Source: Seleniivibrio sp. | Lineage (GTDB): Bacteria > Chrysiogenota > Deferribacteres > Deferribacterales > Geovibrionaceae | Direction of reading: 5' to 3' | Length of the DNA: 64,000 nucleotides | Assembly: GCF_021209385.1 (NCBI RefSeq) | Contig: NZ_JAJOIL010000035.1 | Span: forward strand, 62,001-126,000 | The notes under the pieces: model-generated | What the model was told of the DNA's origin: nothing | The model's database searches: none | Seen by the model: the letters and a program-made list of their open reading frames with translations, nothing else | Shown here: positions 57,589-64,000 of the stretch, in pieces | Layout: each line of letters opens with the position of its first letter | How positions within the stretch are numbered: position 1 is the first letter of the stretch | Made by a program: the position numbers and the translations under genes

Positions 57589-58154
57589 TTTTTACCCCTA
57601 AGCATGACCGCATCCGGACTTATCTGTCCGAAGTAGTATTTCAAGGAATCAAACACGGCTATTTTCGCAGTAACTTTTTTACTGTCTCCGCCGGAAACGG
57701 ATGCAGAATTCACCTTTACGCTGTTGTAATATGCAGGGTCATAGATCAGGATATCAGATCCGGAAACAGGAACCGCCACAGACATCTCCAATCTGAATCC
57801 GCAGGAAAGCCTGCCGTTTATGACATTCGGCATAAAATCAGTTGCTCTGGTGAATTTGACAGTATTCTTTCCGTTTCTTATAAAAGTAAAATAGGAACTC
57901 TCCGAAAATTGGTCAAAATACCCCTTTTTGAATGCAGCAACCTCGTCGAGATCAAGCCTGCCGTTACGGTTTTTATCGTAATCCATGATCATCATGGCTG
58001 AAAACATATCATCAAACAGCCAAGACTGTTCTATCGCAGTGATCCGACCCTGACCAGTTTCTATGGAAACATCCACATCAACAAAGACGTGCGGATGCGC
58101 AAATACCGGGGCAGCTGTCAGAATAATCAATAATGTAACTAAAAAAACTTTCAT
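57585..58154 (-). CDS. DUF1007 periplasmic protein, partner of the NicO transporter
   Basis: The product is 189 residues. The signal peptide MKVFLVTLLIILTAAPVFA is followed immediately by HPHVFVDV; a near-N-terminal His pair after cleavage could bind metal. An EF-hand-like loop DYDKNRNGRLDLDE lies near residue 58. The family is uncharacterised but regularly precedes NicO/RcnA genes, as here (ATGA overlap). A metal-delivery or sensing role is an inference. Ribosome site AAGGGAG. Confidence 0.85.
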   Translation of the reverse strand: MKVFLVTLLIILTAAPVFAHPHVFVDVDVSIETGQGRITAIEQSWLFDDMFSAMMIMDYDKNRNGRLDLDEVAAFKKGYFDQFSESSYFTFIRNGKNTVKFTRATDFMPNVINGRLSCGFRLEMSVAVPVSGSDILIYDPAYYNSVKVNSASVSGGDSKKVTAKIAVFDSLKYYFGQISPDAVMLRGKK

Positions 58155-58203
58155 AATAAACGGATTCGGAACTCCCTTCTTAAGTTCGACAGAAACATAT
58201 CAG

Positions 58204-58224
58204 ATAAATATCATTTATTTACAA
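58204..58224 (-). promoter_or_regulatory. Candidate promoter spacer dyad upstream of DUF1007-nicO
   Basis: A perfect 15-bp dyad ATAAAT-ATC-ATTTAT (58204-58218) lies just downstream of a possible -35 TTGTAA (minus strand, 58219-58224). A TGATAT -10 about 16 bp further is plausible. It could be the site of a metal-responsive regulator. Confidence 0.45.
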
Positions 58225-58226
58225 AA

Positions 58227-58254
58227 AAAGCCCGCCTTTTAAGGGGCGGGCTTT
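58227..58254 (-). terminator. Rho-independent terminator after acnB
   Basis: AAAGCCCGCC / GGCGGGCTTT, a 10-bp stem with an 8-base loop and a T-run on the minus strand, 20 bp after the acnB stop. Confidence 0.93.
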
Positions 58255-58274
58255 ATGATTAGAACTATCTAACC

Positions 58275-60830
58275 TTAGAATGCTACTGTTTCGACATATG
58301 AAAGTTCAAAATCGCCCATTTTATCGAACTCAAGATATTTGTATATCTCAGCCGCTTTCGGAGCAACTTTTGTGTTCATATACTCGAAGTATTTATCAAC
58401 AGAAGGGATTTCGCCCAGAACAGCGGCAATGGCTGTCAGCTCGGCAGAACCGAGGAAGACGTTTGCGCCGTCGCCTATTCTGTCGGGGAAGTTTCTTGTT
58501 GATGTGGAAAGAACTGTTGCGCCGGGAGCAACGCGACCCTGATTACCCATGCAGAGTGAGCATCCGGGAAGCTCTGTTCTTGCGCCGACTGATGAGAAGA
58601 TGCTGTAGTAGCCTTCTTCCTTAAGCTGCATTTCGTCCATCAGCGTGGGAGGAGTGAGCCACATGCGTGTTTTGGGATAAGGAACGCCTTCCCATATTTT
58701 ACCTGCCGCGCGGAAGTGACCTATGTTTGTCATACAGGAGCCGATGAAGGTCTCATCAACTTTTGTTCCCGCAACTTCGGAAAGAAGTTTGACATCATCG
58801 GGGTCGTTGGGGCATGCAAGGATAGGTTCTTTGATGTCCGCAAGGTCGATTTCTATTACAGCGGCATATTCAGCGTTCGCATCTCTTTCGAGCAGAACGG
58901 GATTTTTAAGCCATGCCTCACAGTCGTCGATACGTTTCTGCAGAGTGTTGGCATCCTGATAGCCTGCTTTTATCATCTTTTTCATCAGTGCGATGTTAGA
59001 TTTAATATATTCGGCAACTGATTTTTCGGAAAGTTTTATAGTACCGCCTGCGGCTGAACGCTCGGCAGTTGCATCAGTAAGCTCGAAAGCCTGTTCAACA
59101 GTGAGGTCGGGAAGACCTTCCATCTCAAGGATACGTCCGTTGAACACGTTTACTTTGTTCTTTTTGGGAACGGTGAGCAGACCCTGTTTGATAGCCCAGT
59201 AAGGAATAGCGTTCACAACGTCGCGAAGAGTGATGCCGGGGTTCAGTTTGCCTTTGAACTTAACAAGGACTGATTCCGGAACGTCAAGGGGCATGAAGCC
59301 CAGAGCGCCTGCAAAAGCAACCAGACCTGAACCCGCGGGCAGTGAAAGACCCATGGGGAAACGGGTGTGGGAGTCGCCGCCTGTTCCCAGTGTGTCGGGA
59401 AGCAGAAGTCTGTTAAGCCATGAGTGGATTACGCCGTCGCCGGGGCGGAGCGCAACGCCTTTTCTTGCCGCAACAAAATCGGGAAGAGATTTGTGCATCT
59501 TAACGTCAGCAGCCTTAGGATATGCCGCTGTGTGGCAGAATGACTGCATGAACATGGGTGAAAGGAACTCAAGACAAGCGAGTTCTTTGATCTCATCTCT
59601 TGTCATGGGACCTGTTGTATCCTGTGAACCGACTGTGGTCATTTTGGGTTCGCAAGCCGCTCCGGGAAGAACGCCTGCAAGTCCGCAAGCCTTTCCGATT
59701 ATCTTCTGTGCAAGAGTGTAGCCCTGACCGGGTTTTGCAACCGGGTTCTCTGCAATAGTGAACACTGTTGTTTCGCCGAGACCGAGAGCCGCTCTGGCTT
59801 TGCCTGTGAGCTGACGTCCGATGATGAGGTTAAGACGTCCGCCTGCTCTGTATTCGTCTTTCAGAGTGGCAGGTTTAACGGTGAAAGTGGAAAGCACTTT
59901 GCCAGCTTCGTCTTTTATCTCGCCTTTTTCTGTATTGATAACGATAACGTCGCCTGTGTTGAATGCGTCAACATTACAAGCGATGGGAAGACCGCCTGAA
60001 TCCTGAGTGGTGTTGAAGAAGATAGGCGCGATAACGTTACCGATGATTGTACCGCCGTTCTTTTTGTTGGGAACAAAGGGAATCTCGGAACCTATTCTCC
60101 ACATTACGGAGTTGCAGGCAGATTTTCTTGAAGAACCGGTACCCACAACGTCACCAACGAAAGCCACTTCAAAGCCTTCAGCCTTGTACTGCTCCATTGT
60201 TGCGTTGCCGTCGGGGAATCTTGTTTCGCCCATTGCAAGCGCGTGAAGAGGTATGTCAGGTCTGCTCCATGCGTGTTTTGCAGGGGAGAAGTCGTCTGTG
60301 TTTATCTCACCGGATACCTTGTATACTTTAACTTTGTACTCTTTGCGCAGTTCAGGTTTGGATGTGAACCATTCAGCATCCGCCCATGATTTAAGAACCG
60401 CCATAGCGTTAGCATTTGTTTTTGAAAGAGCAACCACTTCGTCGAAAGCGCCGTAAACAAGGATTGTTTTCTTAAGTGCTTCTGCGGCTTCCGCGCCGAG
60501 TTCAGCGTCTGTCAGAAGTTCCACGAGGGGTTTAACGTTGTAACCGCCGAGCATTGTTCCAAGAAGGAATACTGCTCTTTTTTTGTCGATAAGGGGGGAT
60601 TTGGTTTCGCCTTTTGCTACTTTTGCAAGCCAGTTCGCCTTAACTTCCGATGCAGGGTCAACACCGGGTGCGACTCTGTTTTCAATAAGATCCACAAGCT
60701 CTTTTGTAGCGGAAGACTGCTCAAGAAGTTTGCAAACTTCGGCAGTGAATTCGGGTGTGAGAGGCAGAGCAGGGATGCCCATTTTTGCCCTGTCTTCAAC
60801 CTGTTTCAGGTATTCCTGCATCAATGACAT
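58275..60830 (-). CDS. acnB: Aconitate hydratase B
   Basis: The product is 851 residues with the AcnB domain order: an N-terminal HEAT-like domain, then the swivel domain (TDDFSPAKHAWSRPDIPLHA), then the catalytic iron-sulfur domains. Cluster cysteines are visible in GSCMTNIGHFR and GCSLCMGNQGRVAPG. It isomerises citrate and isocitrate via aconitate. Start MSLMQEYLKQVEDR at 60830 is preferred over an ATG two codons upstream because AGGAG then has normal spacing. It has its own promoter with an operator shared with icd, and a terminator, so it is monocistronic. Confidence 0.97.
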   Translation of the reverse strand: MSLMQEYLKQVEDRAKMGIPALPLTPEFTAEVCKLLEQSSATKELVDLIENRVAPGVDPASEVKANWLAKVAKGETKSPLIDKKRAVFLLGTMLGGYNVKPLVELLTDAELGAEAAEALKKTILVYGAFDEVVALSKTNANAMAVLKSWADAEWFTSKPELRKEYKVKVYKVSGEINTDDFSPAKHAWSRPDIPLHALAMGETRFPDGNATMEQYKAEGFEVAFVGDVVGTGSSRKSACNSVMWRIGSEIPFVPNKKNGGTIIGNVIAPIFFNTTQDSGGLPIACNVDAFNTGDVIVINTEKGEIKDEAGKVLSTFTVKPATLKDEYRAGGRLNLIIGRQLTGKARAALGLGETTVFTIAENPVAKPGQGYTLAQKIIGKACGLAGVLPGAACEPKMTTVGSQDTTGPMTRDEIKELACLEFLSPMFMQSFCHTAAYPKAADVKMHKSLPDFVAARKGVALRPGDGVIHSWLNRLLLPDTLGTGGDSHTRFPMGLSLPAGSGLVAFAGALGFMPLDVPESVLVKFKGKLNPGITLRDVVNAIPYWAIKQGLLTVPKKNKVNVFNGRILEMEGLPDLTVEQAFELTDATAERSAAGGTIKLSEKSVAEYIKSNIALMKKMIKAGYQDANTLQKRIDDCEAWLKNPVLLERDANAEYAAVIEIDLADIKEPILACPNDPDDVKLLSEVAGTKVDETFIGSCMTNIGHFRAAGKIWEGVPYPKTRMWLTPPTLMDEMQLKEEGYYSIFSSVGARTELPGCSLCMGNQGRVAPGATVLSTSTRNFPDRIGDGANVFLGSAELTAIAAVLGEIPSVDKYFEYMNTKVAPKAAEIYKYLEFDKMGDFELSYVETVAF

Positions 60831-60879
60831 AAACATACTCCTGTATTTAAGGACGGAATACGACCTTTTGTTGTATCAG

Positions 60880-60898
60880 ATTGTATTCTGTATACAAT
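60880..60898 (-). promoter_or_regulatory. Palindromic operator over the acnB -10 element
   Basis: ATTGTATTCTGTATACAAT is a 19-bp near-perfect dyad holding GTATTC and GTATAC cores 7 bp apart, the same layout as upstream of icd. It covers the -10 hexamer. Confidence 0.75.
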
Positions 60899-60917
60899 TT
60901 TCCCTCGGGTTTGTCAA
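60889..60917 (-). promoter_or_regulatory. Sigma-70 promoter of acnB
   Basis: On the minus strand TTGACA (60912-60917), a 17-bp spacer and TATACA (60889-60894). The predicted start is about 50 bases upstream of the ATG. Confidence 0.82.
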
Positions 60918-61171
60918 AATGTTTTAGAACATTTTTCTAGTGATTCCGGTTTTAACACAGGCAATCAAAGCATATTCGGAAGCTATACACAATTAAATAT
61001 TTGATAAATATGATTAATGAGACACTACTTACATTTAAACGCTATTATCTTGTCAAAAAATTAACTATTAATTCAGAACGCTTACTCAAAACGGACATTA
61101 ACATAAAAACAATAAGAGATAAGTTTTTGATATATTGAGAAATCAAAACGGATAGTAATGAAATTGATATG

Positions 61172-61807
61172 TCAGCGGAGAAATGCCGCCGCCCTGACAG
61201 GCGAACCGTCGCCCTCTTTTATGTTCAGAGGGAAAATTCCGATGTCAAAATCCTTTCCCTCAAGCCTCTCAAGACCTTTCAGATTTTCACAGATGAATAT
61301 ATTTGCCGCAAAAAGGATGCGGTGAATATCAAGATTGAAACAGTCAACACCGTCAACGGATATCATATCACACGCAACACCCTTAACACCTGTTGATACC
61401 AGAAACTTAGCCGCTTCGGCATCCATTACCGGAAAGTTTTCAAAATATTTCTCATCACCCCAATATTTGTCCCATCCGCTCTGAAATACTGCAATTTTTG
61501 AGTCTTTCAGCGCCTTTTCATAGGGTTTCAGATGGTCTGAAGTGATTTTGCCTTTGACACTTCTGACATCTATGAGGCACCCTTTGCCGTAAAGGTCGTT
61601 CAGGTCTATCTGTGAAAGGGTCTTTTTGTTTTCAAGAACGTGTGCCGGAGCGTCCATATGGGTTCCTGTGTGGGAGACCATAGTAATGAGCTTTTCGGCA
61701 AACCCATGCTCCGCAACAGTATTAGCCTGTTTCAGAACAGGTGCTTCCGTACCCGGGTAAACTGGCATCCCTTCTGCAATTTCGTGTGTGAGGTCAATGA
61801 TTTTCAT
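61172..61807 (-). CDS. Cyclase-family metal-dependent hydrolase (kynurenine formamidase-like)
   Basis: The product is 211 residues. It starts MKIIDLTHEIAEGMPVYPG and has the family metal site HTGTHMDAPAH (near residues 49-59), then DLYGKGCLIDV and a SGWDKYWG segment. Characterised members hydrolyse N-formylkynurenine, isatin or related amides; the substrate cannot be assigned. No tryptophan-degradation genes are nearby. It lies downstream of fumC, separated by a repeat-rich gap. Confidence 0.88.
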   Translation of the reverse strand: MKIIDLTHEIAEGMPVYPGTEAPVLKQANTVAEHGFAEKLITMVSHTGTHMDAPAHVLENKKTLSQIDLNDLYGKGCLIDVRSVKGKITSDHLKPYEKALKDSKIAVFQSGWDKYWGDEKYFENFPVMDAEAAKFLVSTGVKGVACDMISVDGVDCFNLDIHRILFAANIFICENLKGLERLEGKDFDIGIFPLNIKEGDGSPVRAAAFLR

Positions 61808-62090
61808 ACGCGGTTTTTAAGATGAATATAGTGGAAAGTCAAGGAAGAAAATCCACCCAAACCCTCCTTTGTCAAAGGAGGGCTTTCAGATCCCCCTTTA
61901 ATAAAGGGGGACTGAGGGGGATTTACATTTATGAAATGCGAAGTTTATAAGCAGTAAAAACGTCAGGATTACGTTCGTGGAATGAATGAAACCTGCTTTG
62001 CAGGTTGAATGAAAGGAACGTGAGCGCAGGGAGGCTATGCCGAGTGGAGCGTTAGCGGGATTTCCCAAGGAGGGGAAATCCCGCATAAAC
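61808..62090. repeat. Cluster of small dispersed repeats between fumC and the cyclase gene
   Basis: The segment is a mosaic of palindromes: CCCTCCTTT/AAAGGAGGG (61862-61882); TCCCCCTTTAATAAAGGGGG then A (61891-61911); a diverged CGAAGT-type repeat (61934-61953) related to 35505-35522; an AACCTGC/GCAGGTT stem near 61989-62005 flanked by ACGTTC...GAACGT; and the fumC-proximal hairpin. No gene is present. Confidence 0.65.
62055..62084 (-). terminator. Hairpin after fumC
   Basis: GCGGGATTTCCC / GGGAAATCCCGC, a perfect 12-bp stem with a 6-base loop, 6 bp past the fumC stop. It lacks a T-run on the minus strand, so it may be rho-assisted or part of the repeat cluster. Confidence 0.6.
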
Positions 62091-63479
62091 TTATTTAGGT
62101 CCGGTCATGTTTTCAGGTATAACATACTCATCAAACTGCTCTTCCGTAAGGAATCCCAGTTTAACAGCAGCCTCTTTCAATGTGGATTTGTCCGCATGTG
62201 CTGTTTTGGCTATCTTTGCCGCCTTGTCATATCCGATATGCGGGTTGAGTGCCGTGACCAGCATCAGAGAATTTCTGAGATTGTGGTCGATTTTGTCCCT
62301 GTTCGCTTTTATGCCCACCGCGCAATGCTCATTGAACGACAATATAGCATCTGCCAGCAGTTTGACCGATTGCAGGAAGTTATAGATTATCACGGGTTTG
62401 AACACGTTCAGCTCAAAGTTGCCCTGACTTGCGGCAAAACCGATGGTGGCATCGTTGCCGAACACCTGACATGCAACCATAGTAACCGCTTCCGCCTGCG
62501 TAGGGTTCACCTTTCCGGGCATAATGGAGCTGCCCGGTTCGTTCTCAGGTATCTCAAGTTCCCCTATTCCGCATCTGGGACCTGAGGCGAGCCAGCGCAC
62601 GTCGTTTGCTATCTTCATCATGTTGGCTGCAAGCGCTTTGAGGCTTCCGCTGGCGCCTGTGAGCGCGTCATGAGATGTGAGTGCCTGAAATTTATTGGAT
62701 GCAGATTTGAATTTTTTACCTGTAAATTTGGATATCTCTTCCGCCGCCATCACAGAGAGTTTCGGATGCGCGTTAAGTCCTGTTCCCACCGCAGTACCGC
62801 CGATTGCAAGCTCGCGCACATGCTCTATGCACTCGGTTACCTGTCGGATATTTGTATCAAGCATTGCGACATAGCCTGAAAATTCCTGACCCAGCGTAAG
62901 AGGGGTCGCATCCTGAAGGTGTGTCCTGCCTATCTTAACGATCCCTGAAAATTCGTCGGATTTCTGTTTCAGCGTGTCGCGCAGAACAGCTATCGCAGGG
63001 AGCAGGTCGTCCTCCACAGCTATCACCGCGGCGATATGCATAGCCGTCGGGAAAGTATCGTTTGAGCTTTGGGACATATTGACATGATCGTTGGGATGTA
63101 TCAGCCTTTCCGAACGAAAATCACCGCCCATGATTTCAGTGGCGCGGTTGGCTATAACTTCGTTTAAATTCATATTGGTCTGTGTTCCGCTGCCTGTCTG
63201 CCATATGGCAAGGGGGAACTGATCTTCCAGTTTTCCGGCGAGTATTTCGTCACAAGCCTTTGTAATGGCTTCACATTTCTGCTCTTCAAGTTTGCCCAGA
63301 CGGTTGTTCACCACCGCCAGAGAACGCTTAAGCACAGCAAACGCGCTGATAAGGTTAACGGGCATTTTTTCCCAGCCTATTTTGAAATTCTCAAGGCTCC
63401 TCTGTGTCTGCGCTGCCCAGTAAACATCTATCGGGACATTGATTTCTCCCATAGTGTCCTTTTCTTTCCTGTACTGCAT
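62091..63479 (-). CDS. fumC: Fumarate hydratase, class II
   Basis: The product is 462 residues. It starts [20 protein letters not shown], with the [11 protein letters not shown] segment, [50 protein letters not shown] and the signature [11 protein letters not shown]. It reversibly hydrates fumarate to malate without an iron-sulfur cluster. A class I enzyme gene begins divergently at 63753, so the cell has both kinds. The ribosome site (GGGGGCAG) is only fair. Confidence 0.96.
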   Translation of the reverse strand: MQYRKEKDTMGEINVPIDVYWAAQTQRSLENFKIGWEKMPVNLISAFAVLKRSLAVVNNRLGKLEEQKCEAITKACDEILAGKLEDQFPLAIWQTGSGTQTNMNLNEVIANRATEIMGGDFRSERLIHPNDHVNMSQSSNDTFPTAMHIAAVIAVEDDLLPAIAVLRDTLKQKSDEFSGIVKIGRTHLQDATPLTLGQEFSGYVAMLDTNIRQVTECIEHVRELAIGGTAVGTGLNAHPKLSVMAAEEISKFTGKKFKSASNKFQALTSHDALTGASGSLKALAANMMKIANDVRWLASGPRCGIGELEIPENEPGSSIMPGKVNPTQAEAVTMVACQVFGNDATIGFAASQGNFELNVFKPVIIYNFLQSVKLLADAILSFNEHCAVGIKANRDKIDHNLRNSLMLVTALNPHIGYDKAAKIAKTAHADKSTLKEAAVKLGFLTEEQFDEYVIPENMTGPK

Positions 63480-63659
63480 AACTGCCCCCGGATTATTTAT
63501 ATGATTAATTATACTATATGCCTCTTTTTTCTCCAGAGAAATAGTTCATCACCGGATTTTAAAACTCCGTTCAATAAATATCCTTGTTTTTTGGGCGGGT
63601 TTTGAGTAATAATATCGGGTATTTTGGTTAACATTAGGGCAAAACCGATTTACAAAACA

Positions 63660-63705
63660 GAGACCGATACCGTCTCCGCGAGGAATAATATGACGAAGCG
63701 GTCTC
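63660..63705. repeat. Diverged copy of the GCGAGGA...GACGAAGC repeat
   Basis: Flanked by an inverted repeat GAGACCG...CGGTCTC. It contains GCGAGGA followed by GACGAAGC and TCTC, the same frame as the element at 8482-8549. It lies in the 273-bp gap between divergent fumC and the class I fumarase gene. Confidence 0.5.
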
Positions 63706-63752
63706 ATAAGTAATTCTTTGTACTACCAATAAATATCTATTGCGAGGTGGCT

Positions 63753-64000
63753 ATGGAACTCAAAAACGCAATGCTTGAGCTGATCCGCAGAGCTTCCACC
63801 GATCTCTCCCCCGACGTGGAAGCGGCTCTCGTACAGGCATACGACAGAGAGGACGACGGCACTCCCGCCAAAAGCGTTTTCGGAACAATACTTGAAAACG
63901 TGAAACTGGCCAGGGAAGCGTCAACCCCCGTCTGTCAGGACACAGGTTCGGTGATAATGTACATCGACTTTCCCGTGGGACAATCTGAAAAAGTTTACAA
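63753..64000 (+). CDS. Class I fumarate hydratase, alpha subunit (or fused enzyme), N-terminal part
   Basis: The first 82 residues are present before the window ends. MELKNAMLELIRRASTDL leads to LENVKLAREASTPVCQDTGS, with the cysteine that starts the 4Fe-4S ligand set of class I fumarases and L-tartrate dehydratases (TtdA family). The product is probably the alpha subunit of a two-subunit fumarase; tartrate dehydratase is the alternative. Ribosome site GCGAGGTGG. The 3' end is outside the window. Confidence 0.87.
   Translation, partial: MELKNAMLELIRRASTDLSPDVEAALVQAYDREDDGTPAKSVFGTILENVKLAREASTPVCQDTGSVIMYIDFPVGQSEKVY

Larger units (their letters stand above)
60831..61171. other. Non-coding region upstream of acnB
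   Basis: 341 bp. The left part is the acnB promoter and operator. The right 250 bp is AT-rich with no ORF, hairpin or repeat that I can support. Confidence 0.6.

Noticed and set aside
61020-61171. Small RNA or short gene in the AT-rich part upstream of acnB
   Set aside because: No ORF, hairpin or promoter-like pair with proper spacing could be supported.

Overview
The window reads as a chromosomal segment of a Gram-negative, motile, anaerobically respiring bacterium. The gene content and protein styles suggest the phylum Deferribacterota (Geovibrio, Seleniivibrio or Denitrovibrio-like), but this is an inference from gene mix and not from a marker phylogeny. Outer-membrane transporters, LolA, CpoB-like and Tat-exported proteins show a diderm envelope. 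A four-subunit 2-oxoacid:ferredoxin oxidoreductase, monomeric isocitrate dehydrogenase, aconitase B, two kinds of fumarase and a multihaem cytochrome/flavoprotein pair point to anaerobic metabolism.

Layout. 1-1.8 kb: end of an rpsP/ffh ribosome and SRP operon. 1.9-5.6 kb: a YihY-type membrane protein fused to a cyclic-nucleotide-binding domain, a Tat-exported M15 peptidase and an OmpP1/FadL barrel. 5.7-8.5 kb: ppsR and ligA. 8.5-17.5 kb: a long minus-strand flagellar operon (flgB, flgC, fliE, fliF, fliG, fliH, fliI, fliJ, a MotE-like gene) that runs on with overlapping genes into a trmR/trhP-like tRNA wobble-uridine modification pair. It is headed by a good sigma-54 promoter. 17.6-22.8 kb: the matching NtrC-type regulator and PAS kinase (FlrC/FlrB-like), plus a large periplasmic TPR protein. 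23.1-30.9 kb (plus strand): cheV, a CpoB-like lipoprotein, a second sigma-54 activator with an apparently leaderless promoter, RNase R and a dCache/GGDEF/EAL protein. 30.9-41.6 kb: lolA, pyruvate carboxylase, an unknown barrel protein, uvrC, two NifX-like proteins and an MCP.

41.8-47.7 kb is an AT-richer accessory module. It holds a MerR regulator with a GyrI-like effector domain, a tetrahaem cytochrome c, a Tat-exported flavoprotein of the fumarate-reductase superfamily, a porin-like barrel and an MFS carrier. A textbook MerR promoter (19-bp spacer) drives the cytochrome. The flavoprotein lacks the residues that bind fumarate in characterised members, so it probably reduces some other acceptor. 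This is the best candidate for an undescribed system here.

47.9-64 kb is a central-metabolism block: korDABC, sucCD, mdh, icd, a NicO/DUF1007 nickel or cobalt transporter, acnB, a cyclase-family hydrolase, fumC, and the start of a class I fumarase. icd and acnB share a paired GTATAC operator over their promoters, which predicts one TCA-cycle repressor not encoded in this window. Several intergenic regions carry dispersed palindromic repeats. I saw no tRNA, rRNA, CRISPR array or insertion sequence.
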